From the NCBI GenBank assembly GCA_044356865.1, contig JBIKVN010000022.1, positions 1 through 21,393 of the forward strand: a stretch of DNA of 21,393 nt, read 5' to 3'. A program made the translations under genes and the position numbers. Shown here in pieces: positions 1 to 5,790 of the stretch; the first letter of the stretch is position 1; each line of letters opens with the position of its first letter. Under the pieces are notes generated by a model. It saw only the letters and a list, made by a program, of their open reading frames with translations. It ran no database searches and was not told the DNA's origin. Origin of the DNA: JBEIUL01 sp044356865. GTDB lineage: Bacteria > Planctomycetota > Phycisphaerae > Phycisphaerales > SM1A02.

Positions 1-48
1 GCCCTCGGCCTGAGCGGCCGGCGTCGCGACCGCCGACGGGCCGAGTGA
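1..48 (+). CDS. C-terminal end of a probable secreted sorting-tail protein (partial)
   Basis: Frame 1 from the first base encodes fifteen residues, ALGLSGRRRDRRRAE, followed by TGA at 46-48. A small hydrophobic Leu/Gly run followed by an Arg-rich terminus matches the end of the two sorting-tail proteins encoded later in this window (the tails ending at 2305 and 5790). This suggests an exported protein with a PEP-CTERM-like or related C-terminal sorting signal. Almost all of the gene lies outside the window, so the body of the protein is unknown. The call could be wrong if this frame is not coding upstream. Confidence 0.5.
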   Translation, partial: ALGLSGRRRDRRRAE

Positions 49-151
49 ATTCGGCGACTCGGGCGCGACCGATCGGTGATCTGGCCGATAGGACGCGGGG
101 TGAATCGAGCCGACCCCACGTCGCGATCAGACTCGCGACCCGATTCGCGTC

Positions 152-1366
152 ATGAACGACGATCCACTGCGAGATTCCGTCTCCGGTCAGTACGAACGCT
201 GGAGCTACCCGCAGCCGGTCACCGACCTGGAGGCGTGGAGCGCCGGGAACTGGCAGTGGTTCGACCCGAGCCATTCGCATCGGCTCTTCTGGCCCGACCG
301 GCCGTACCGGCCCGGCCTCGAGATCCTCATCGCCGGCTGCGGCACGAACCAGGCCGCGCAGTTCGCCTTCGCCAACCCCGACGCCACGGTCGTGGGCATC
401 GACGTGAGCGAAACCTCGCTCGGGCACGAGCGGTTCCTGCGTGACCGTCACGGCCTGCGGAATCTCGAGCTGCACCGCCTGCCCATCGAGCGCGCGGGCG
501 AGCTCGGCCGGACGTTCGACCTCGTGGTGTCGACCGGCGTGATCCATCACCTCGCCGAGCCCGGACGGGGGCTGAATGCACTGGCCGGCTGCCTCAAGCC
601 CGAGGGCGTGGCGGCGCTGATGGTGTACGCCCGGTACGGTCGCCTCGGCGTCGAGATGCTCCAGTCGGTCTTCCGCGAGCTCGGGCTCGGCCAGGACGAG
701 CCGTCGCTCCGCACGGTGCGCGAGGCCCTCGACCTCCTGCCGCCCGACCATCCGATCGCGAGCTACCGGGCGATCGCGCCCGACCTCGGTTCGGACGAGG
801 GCATGGTCGACACCTTCCTGCACACCCGCGAGCGGACCTACACCGTCGACGACTGCCTCGACCTCGTGGCCGGGGCGGGGCTCGCGTTCGGCGGGTTCTT
901 CTTCAAGGCCCACTACCACCCGATGCCGGCGCCGCCCGGCAGCTTCCTCGCCCGCGTGGCGTCGCTGCCGATCGAGCGGCAATGGGCGGTCATGGAGCGG
1001 ATCCAGTTCCAGAACGGCTGCCACTTCTTCACGGCGTGCCGGCGCGACCGTCCGCGGGAGAGCTACTCGATCGATTTCGGCGGGAGGTCGGCGCTGCGGT
1101 ACGTGCCCTCGCTTCGCCACCGCTGGAGCGTCGAGGCCTCGAGGCTGGTCCACGGCTCGCGATTCCTCGCGCTCGAGCCGGCCGAGCATGCGATCGTCTC
1201 GCTCGTCGACGGCCACCGCACGATCGGGGCGATCGCGGGCGAAGCGTCGGTCGAGCGGGCCCTGCCGATGTTCGATGCGGCGGGCCGCGAGGCGGCTCTG
1301 GCGGCGTTCTTCCACCTCCTGTGGAAGCTCGACGCGGTCGCGGTGGCCTGGGAGCCTGGCCGCTGA
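152..1366 (+). CDS. Class I SAM-dependent methyltransferase with C-terminal winged-helix-like domain
   Basis: This 404-residue cytoplasmic protein has a Rossmann methyltransferase core at about residues 60-165. It shows the SAM-binding motif ILIAGCGTNQAA, then the acidic strand VVGIDVSETSL and the later VVSTGVIHHL segment. The N-terminal WSYPQPVTDLEAW block and the WFDPSHSHRLFWP block belong to a conserved family I recognise from marine bacteria, annotated only as methyltransferase. Residues of about 335-400 (LEPAEHAIVSLVDGHRTIG, then a helix ending in LLWKLDAVAV) look like the PqqD-type winged-helix fold often fused to modification enzymes. The methyl acceptor is unknown; protein or small-molecule substrates are both possible. 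The ATG at 152 has no clear Shine-Dalgarno, but the family N terminus begins close to it. A stem-loop follows the stop directly. Confidence 0.88.
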   Translation: MNDDPLRDSVSGQYERWSYPQPVTDLEAWSAGNWQWFDPSHSHRLFWPDRPYRPGLEILIAGCGTNQAAQFAFANPDATVVGIDVSETSLGHERFLRDRHGLRNLELHRLPIERAGELGRTFDLVVSTGVIHHLAEPGRGLNALAGCLKPEGVAALMVYARYGRLGVEMLQSVFRELGLGQDEPSLRTVREALDLLPPDHPIASYRAIAPDLGSDEGMVDTFLHTRERTYTVDDCLDLVAGAGLAFGGFFFKAHYHPMPAPPGSFLARVASLPIERQWAVMERIQFQNGCHFFTACRRDRPRESYSIDFGGRSALRYVPSLRHRWSVEASRLVHGSRFLALEPAEHAIVSLVDGHRTIGAIAGEASVERALPMFDAAGREAALAAFFHLLWKLDAVAVAWEPGR

Positions 1367-1372
1367 GGGATC

Positions 1373-1393
1373 GTCCCGCCGACCGGGCGGGAC
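1373..1393 (+). terminator. Stem-loop just after the methyltransferase gene
   Basis: Arms GTCCCGCC (1373-1380) and GGCGGGAC (1386-1393) pair perfectly over 8 bp around a 5-base loop, starting 7 bases after the methyltransferase stop. No T run follows, so this may be a weak or Rho-assisted terminator or an mRNA 3' end protector. Confidence 0.4.
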
Positions 1394-1460
1394 CGGCGAC
1401 CTCGCGACGATGGGCTGCGGGGCAGGCAGTTCGCCGGAAGCGCGATGGACGCCACAAGTT

Positions 1461-1485
1461 CATGCTGCAAATGGATTTGCGCATG
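1461..1485. promoter_or_regulatory. Near-perfect dyad, possible operator, upstream of the beta-helix-like gene
   Basis: The core GCAAAT (1467-1472), GG, ATTTGC (1475-1480) is a perfect inverted repeat. It is flanked on both sides by CATG (1461-1464 and 1482-1485), offset by one base. It lies in one of the few A/T-richer patches of the 309-base gap 1367-1675, about 190 bases before the next start codon. Symmetric sites of this shape are typical of dimeric repressors, but no regulator is identifiable. Apart from this dyad and the stem-loop at 1373, I see nothing distinctive in the gap. Confidence 0.25.
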
Positions 1486-1675
1486 CCGCCGCGGCTCGCC
1501 GGAGGGTCTCGTCGATTTCGCGATGCCGCTCCTGCTCTGGCCATTCCCCGCGATCGCGCGGGAACTTCCCGATCGCCGCTTGCCTGTCGCGGTTCCGGAG
1601 GCATCTTCAGAGCAAGAAAAGGGGGCGATCGGGCGGATCGAGTCCGCCTTGTGTTCCTGTCCCGAGGTCCCCCCC

Positions 1676-2305
1676 ATGAATTCAAGGAATGGCCTGTACA
1701 CGGCCGCCACCGCGGCGGTCTTCGTTTCCTGCGTCGCCCACGCCGACCTGGTCTTCAACAACGGTCTCGTGAACGACTTCTCGGGTGCCGCGACCGGCCT
1801 GGTGGTCGTCGCCGACAACCCGAACGGCCCTCCGTTCGCGACGACGCTGAACTACCTCGCGGGTGCGACGAGCACCGATGACCTCAACGCGACCGGGTCG
1901 AGCTTCCTGAACGTCTTCGCGGGCAGCACCGTCGGCGACGACCTCAACGTCTCGGGGTCGAGCACCGCGTACATGACCGGCGGAACGGTCGTCGACGACA
2001 TCCGGGTCCGCAACTCGAGCGTCTTCCACCTCTCGGGCGGCAGCATCGGCGACTCAGTCGCCGCCCGCGAGAACGCGACGCTCTTCATCTACGGCTACGA
2101 CTTCAACTTCGTCTACGGCGCGATCACCGCCGAGACCGGCGTGCTCACCGGATTCCTCTCGGACGGCACCGCGATCTCGTACGGGTTCGACCGCGGCACG
2201 ACCGGGGCGTACACGGGAACGATCGAGCTCGTCTACGCCGTGCCGTCGCCCGCCGGCCTCGCGCTGCTCGGCCTCGCCGGCCTCGTCCGCTCGCGGCGGC
2301 GCTGA
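1676..2305 (+). CDS. Secreted beta-helix-like repeat protein with C-terminal sorting tail
   Basis: The protein has 209 residues. The start at 1676 is chosen because a GAGG ribosome-binding site (1664-1667) lies 8 bases before it and because a signal peptide begins there, with likely cleavage after AHA at residue 23. The frame is open further upstream, but that part does not look like a protein start. Residues 66-140 form four consecutive units of 19, 19, 19 and 18 residues, each with an acidic DD(L/I) turn, a GSS or NSS turn and a GG/GS end, as in TVGDDLNVSGSSTAYMTGG. This is a pattern expected for a small beta-solenoid. The end, AVPSPAGLALLGLAGL followed by VRSRRR, is a Pro-x-Pro, hydrophobic, Arg-cluster tail like PEP-CTERM-type sorting signals. 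The protein is probably exported and surface associated; its function is unknown. Confidence 0.85.
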   Translation: MNSRNGLYTAATAAVFVSCVAHADLVFNNGLVNDFSGAATGLVVVADNPNGPPFATTLNYLAGATSTDDLNATGSSFLNVFAGSTVGDDLNVSGSSTAYMTGGTVVDDIRVRNSSVFHLSGGSIGDSVAARENATLFIYGYDFNFVYGAITAETGVLTGFLSDGTAISYGFDRGTTGAYTGTIELVYAVPSPAGLALLGLAGLVRSRRR

Positions 2306-2329
2306 GTCTCACGCGAGAATCCGAGCCAA

Positions 2330-2369
2330 CCGCAGCCTTCGCGTCCCGCGCCGGACGCGAAGGCTGCGG
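2330..2369 (+). terminator. Perfect 17-bp stem-loop between convergent genes
   Basis: Arms 2330-2346 (CCGCAGCCTTCGCGTCC) and 2353-2369 (GGACGCGAAGGCTGCGG) are exact reverse complements around a 6-base loop. They start 24 bases after the stop at 2305 and are followed by CGTTTC. This is the strongest hairpin in the window and most likely ends transcription of the secreted-protein gene. Being symmetric, it could also stop transcripts from speA on the other strand. The T run is short. Confidence 0.7.
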
Positions 2370-2396
2370 CGTTTCGGGGCGTGAGGTCGCCGGCTC

Positions 2397-2858
2397 GACG
2401 GTCGAACAGCTTCAGCGTCCATCCCCGCCGGCCAAGGCCGGCGTTCCCGGGCCGGGGCGCGGCACGGCCCGAGCGTTCATCGCTGCCGGCCGAAGGCCGG
2501 CACTCCATGCGTTGGTCGCGGCATGCAGTGAGTCGCGCACATCACCTCCGAACGCACCCCGCGCATGGAACGTCGGCCCGCGGCCGACGCGGGACGAGGA
2601 CGGCGAACGCACGATCGCCCGACCGTCGAACGGCTGTCGTGTCCATCCGCGGCGGGGCGTGGCCCCGCCCTCCGCGCCGGGGCGCGCGTCAGCCGCGGCG
2701 CTCATCGCTGCCGGCCGCAGGCCGGCACTCCATGCGCGTGGTCCGGCACGATGCCATCGCGCGACGGACCCCGTCACGCGTCACTGGGAGCATCGGCCTT
2801 GGCCGACGCTTGACGCGACCGGCGTTCACCACGCACCCGACCGCCGTGCGGCCCCGCG
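2397..2858. repeat. Two diverged tandem units of about 220 bases with REP-like palindromes
   Basis: Unit 1 runs from 2397 to about 2620 and unit 2 from 2621 to about 2838; a third start (GACCG at 2839) is cut off by the end of speA. The units align at an offset of 224-225 bases early and 219 late. Matching landmarks are GTCGAAC, GTCCATCC, TCATCGCTGCCGGCC and GGCCGGCACTCCATGCG. Each unit has three palindromes. In unit 1 they are CGCCGGCC/GGCCGGCG (2426-2443), TGCCGGCC/GGCCGGCA (2484-2502) and CGTCGGCC/GGCCGACG (2571-2589). In unit 2 they are GGCGGGGC/GCCCCGCC (2651-2669), TGCCGGCC/GGCCGGCA (2709-2727) and TCGGCC/GGCCGA (2793-2806). I see no credible gene in 2306-2859; the open frames across it are artefacts of composition and repeats. 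Confidence 0.75.
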
Positions 2859-2859
2859 C

Positions 2860-4893
2860 TCAGTCCAGGTGCTCGCCGTCGTCCATCTCGAGGTAGGTGT
2901 AGCCCGCGAGGCCCGACTCGTACGCCTTGCAGAGGGCATGCGCATCGGTCACCGACATCTTGCCGTCGCGCACCGCCCGCTCGGTCTCCTTGCGGACGTC
3001 GCTCGCGAGCCGGCCGGCGTCGTACTGCACGTAATGCAGCACCTCGCGGACGCTGTCGCCCTCGACGATCTCGTCGATCCACCACTGGCCGTTCTCGCCG
3101 AGCTTCACATGGGCGACATGCGTGTCGCCGAAGAGGTTGTGGAGGTCGCCGAGCGTCTCCTGGTAGGCGCCCACCAGGAACGCCCCGAGGAAGTAGCTCT
3201 CGCCGTCGACGAGGTCGTGCAGGTCGAGCGTCTTCTTGATGTCGTGCTGGTCGACGAAGCGGTCGATCTTGCCGTCGGAATCGCACGTGAGGTCAGCCAG
3301 CGTCGCCTTCCGCTCGGGCTTCTGGCCGAGGCGGTGGATCGGCACGATCGGGAAGAGCTGGTTGATCGCCCAGATGTCGGGCAGCGACTGGAAGATCGAG
3401 AGGTTGCAGAAGTAGGTGTCGCTGACCTGGGTCTCGAGGTCCTCGAGCTCCTCGGGCGGCGAGTTCATGTCACGGCACTTGTCGCGGATCTTGGCGCAGG
3501 TCGCCCAGAACATGCGGTCGATCAGGGCCCGGTCGCGGAGCGACAGGTACCCGACCGAGAAGAGCGAGAGGGCCTCGTCGCGGGCTTGGAGTGCGTCGTG
3601 GAAGCACTCGAGCAGCCGCCGCTCGCTGACGTTGTGGTACGCCTCCCAGAGCTCCTGCAGCGGGCGGGCGATCTCGCCGTCCTCGCCCTTCATCTCGTCG
3701 GCCGACGCCGGCACCTGGAAGCGGTCGAGGCGGTTCGCGCCGACCACGTCGAAGACGAGCACGCTCTGCTGGGCGACCATGGCGCGGCCGCTCTCGGTCA
3801 CGATGGTCGGGTGCTCGACGCCCTCCTCGTCGCAGACGCTCAGGATCTTGTAGACGACGTTCGAGGCGTACTCCTGCAGCGTGTAGTTGGTCGAGAACTC
3901 GAAGTTCGTCTGGCTGCCGTCGTAGTCGATGCCCATGCCGCCGCCGACGTCGAGATACTTCATGCCGGCGCCCATCTTGGCGAGCTCGGCGTAGATGCGG
4001 GCGAGCTCGTTCACGCCCGCGCTCACCTGCCGGATGTCGTGGATCTGGCTGCCCATGTGGCAATGGAGCAGCTGCAGGCAGTCGCCCATGCCGCGGGCGG
4101 CGAGGAACTCGTAGACCTCGATCACTTCCGAGAGCGACAGGCCGAACTTGGCCTTGATGCCCGAGGAATGCCGCCACCGGCCGGCCCCCGGCGTCGACAG
4201 GTTCACGCGGACGCCGATCCGCGGCCGCGTGCCGAGCCGCTCGGCGTGCTTCACGATGAGCTTGAGCTCGGTGAGGTTCTCGATGACCGGGATGATGGTG
4301 CGGCCGAGCTTCGCCGCGAGGGTCACGAACTCGATGTAGCGGTCTTCCTTGAAGCCGTTGCAGATGATCAGCCGGTCGGGCGTGTCGCCGGTCATGCCCA
4401 TGACCGCCAGCAGCTCGGGCTTCGAGCCGACCTCGAGGCCGTAGCCGAAGGCGCGGCCGTACTCGCGGATCTCTTCCACGACACGGCGCTGCTGGTTCAC
4501 CTTGATCGGGTAGACCGCGAGGTACTTGCCGCGGTAGCCGTTCTCGCGGATCGCGGTCTCGAACGCGTCGCGAAGGTCGATCATCCGCCGCTCGAGCAGG
4601 TCGCTGAAGTGGATGAGGGCGGGCGTCCGCAGGCCGCGCTCGCGCAGCCCGAGCACCACCTCGTGCAGGTCGACCTCGCGGGCCGGATCCTTGGTCGGGC
4701 GCACCGTCACATGGCCGGCGGCGTTCGCGTCGAAGAAGCCCTTGCCCCAACGGCGGATGCCGTAGAGGTCGACGGAATCCTCGACACCCCACGAGCGCTC
4801 GAGGGTCGAGCGGCCGCTGCGGTTCTTTCCGTTCTTGTTCGGGTCGGACGGCGGGACGGGGGGAACACCCGTCGGGGAGGCGATCTGCGTCAT
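2860..4893 (-). CDS. speA: Biosynthetic arginine decarboxylase
   Basis: This 677-residue PLP-dependent fold III enzyme converts arginine to agmatine, the first step of the agmatine route to putrescine and spermidine; the E. coli SpeA is about 658 residues. The PLP lysine is Lys131 in AVYPIKVNQQ. The barrel carries HCHMGSQI (His277 onward) and the glycine-rich phosphate-binding loop DVGGGMGIDYDGS (Asp315 onward). The C-terminal domain has the TCDSDGK substrate-side motif with Cys537, then GAYQETLGDLHNLFGD at 575. All key residues are present and the length is complete. The ATG at 4893 gives a 30-residue Pro/Asn-rich lead before the conserved WGVEDS..LYGI..WG start; no clear Shine-Dalgarno is visible. 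No agmatinase or other polyamine gene is adjacent. The gene is divergent from the sorting-tail gene at 5113 and ends next to the tandem repeats. Confidence 0.97.
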   Translation of the reverse strand: MTQIASPTGVPPVPPSDPNKNGKNRSGRSTLERSWGVEDSVDLYGIRRWGKGFFDANAAGHVTVRPTKDPAREVDLHEVVLGLRERGLRTPALIHFSDLLERRMIDLRDAFETAIRENGYRGKYLAVYPIKVNQQRRVVEEIREYGRAFGYGLEVGSKPELLAVMGMTGDTPDRLIICNGFKEDRYIEFVTLAAKLGRTIIPVIENLTELKLIVKHAERLGTRPRIGVRVNLSTPGAGRWRHSSGIKAKFGLSLSEVIEVYEFLAARGMGDCLQLLHCHMGSQIHDIRQVSAGVNELARIYAELAKMGAGMKYLDVGGGMGIDYDGSQTNFEFSTNYTLQEYASNVVYKILSVCDEEGVEHPTIVTESGRAMVAQQSVLVFDVVGANRLDRFQVPASADEMKGEDGEIARPLQELWEAYHNVSERRLLECFHDALQARDEALSLFSVGYLSLRDRALIDRMFWATCAKIRDKCRDMNSPPEELEDLETQVSDTYFCNLSIFQSLPDIWAINQLFPIVPIHRLGQKPERKATLADLTCDSDGKIDRFVDQHDIKKTLDLHDLVDGESYFLGAFLVGAYQETLGDLHNLFGDTHVAHVKLGENGQWWIDEIVEGDSVREVLHYVQYDAGRLASDVRKETERAVRDGKMSVTDAHALCKAYESGLAGYTYLEMDDGEHLD

Positions 4894-4980
4894 CGAGGAC
4901 GGGACCTTCGGTCGGAGGCGAGGTCGCTGGCTCCGGAAACGGTCCGGAGGTGACCGGCCGCGGAGGCGGCCAAGACCCGG

Positions 4981-4986
4981 ATTCTA
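4981..4986 (-). promoter_or_regulatory. Possible -10 element for speA
   Basis: On the minus strand TAGAAT matches the sigma70-type -10 consensus at five of six bases, in a rare A/T-rich patch about 88 bases before the speA start. No convincing -35 hexamer is seen at the right distance, so this is tentative. Confidence 0.25.
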
Positions 4987-5051
4987 GAAACTTCACCGGC
5001 GGCGTCGCGAGGGTTTCCCGTGAAATTCCCGACTCCCGGCTGAACACCCGC

Positions 5052-5080
5052 TTGAGTCAGGCCGCGACGATCGTCATAGT
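5052..5080 (+). promoter_or_regulatory. Candidate sigma70-type promoter for the gene at 5113
   Basis: TTGAGT (5052-5057) and CATAGT (5075-5080) are separated by 17 bases and each match the -35 and -10 consensus at four of six positions. Transcription would begin near 5087, giving a leader of about 26 bases. That leader contains a GGAG ribosome-binding site just before the ATG at 5113. Confidence 0.45.
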
Positions 5081-5112
5081 GATACGCAGTCCGTCCGGCC
5101 CCGGAGTCACCC

Positions 5113-5790
5113 ATGTCGCACCGCACCGCCCTCCTCCTCGCGTTCGCCGTCGCCGCCTCCGCCTCCGCCTCGGTCGGTCCCAACTGGGACAAGGATCTCG
5201 AGGAGGACGCGGGCGCGAGCCTCCTGGCCGCCCAAGCCGTGACCGCCTCGACCTTGACCACCATCACCGGGAAGATCGCCGGCGCCCTGAACGACGGGCC
5301 GACCGACTTCCAGGATGTCTACCGGCTGGTCGTCTCCGATCCGGGGTCTTTCCTGGTCGACCTCACGAACGCCCCGGGCGGCGGCTCGGCGACCTTCGAC
5401 ACCTGCCTCTACCTCTTCGACGAGGCCGGTTTCGCCCGGCTCGCCAACAACGACGCGGCGGCGGGCCAGACCGGCAGCATCCTCAGGAACCTCGCCAACG
5501 ACGGCTCGAACTACCGGCTCACCGAGCCTGGGGTCTACTTCCTCGTGGTCTGCGGCTTCCCCAGCCAGCCGGTCCGTGACGGCGAGTTCGTCTTCAACCA
5601 GGCGTTCCTCGAGGCGGGAATCATCGCGACGGGAAGCGGCAACGCCCCGTGGGCCCTCGGCTGGAACCAGCCGGGAGCGACGGGCGATTACTCGATCCGG
5701 GTGACGGGCATCACCGGCGTTCCGGCGCCGGGGGCCGCCTTGCCGCTGCTCGCCGCCGGCCTCATCGGCCGCCGGCGGCGGCGCGAATGA
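5113..5790 (+). CDS. Secreted DVUA0089/PPC-like protein with C-terminal sorting tail
   Basis: The protein has 225 residues. A signal peptide covers about residues 1-20 (MSHRTALLLAFAVAASASAS). The middle resembles the DVUA0089 and pre-peptidase C-terminal beta-sandwich families: a DFQDVYRLVV strand, then FDTCLYLFDEAGFARLANND, a Ser/Asn-rich loop, YRLTEPGVYFLVVCGF and a closing GDYSIRVTGI strand. The C terminus, VPAPGAALPLLAAGLIG followed by RRRRRE, is a Pro-x-Pro, hydrophobic, Arg-cluster tail typical of planctomycete PEP-CTERM-like sorting. The ATG at 5113 has GGAG six to seven bases upstream. The last 29 bases overlap, on the opposite strand, the end of the kinase gene. Surface display is inferred; no enzymatic motif is seen. 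Confidence 0.85.
   Translation: MSHRTALLLAFAVAASASASVGPNWDKDLEEDAGASLLAAQAVTASTLTTITGKIAGALNDGPTDFQDVYRLVVSDPGSFLVDLTNAPGGGSATFDTCLYLFDEAGFARLANNDAAAGQTGSILRNLANDGSNYRLTEPGVYFLVVCGFPSQPVRDGEFVFNQAFLEAGIIATGSGNAPWALGWNQPGATGDYSIRVTGITGVPAPGAALPLLAAGLIGRRRRRE

Noticed and set aside
1445..1675. Upstream extension of the beta-helix-like gene
   Set aside because: The extra 77 codons include Cys/Trp-rich text unlike a signal peptide; the ATG at 1676 has both a ribosome-binding site and a signal peptide.
2397..2838. CRISPR array
   Set aside because: The period is about 220 bases with only two diverged units and self-complementary repeats; there are no short constant repeats, no unique spacers of equal size and no cas genes.
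2512..4953. Plus-strand open frame of 813 codons opposite speA
   Set aside because: It is antisense to a textbook arginine decarboxylase, and its Val/Leu/Glu/Asp/His-rich text is the mirror of the speA codon pattern.
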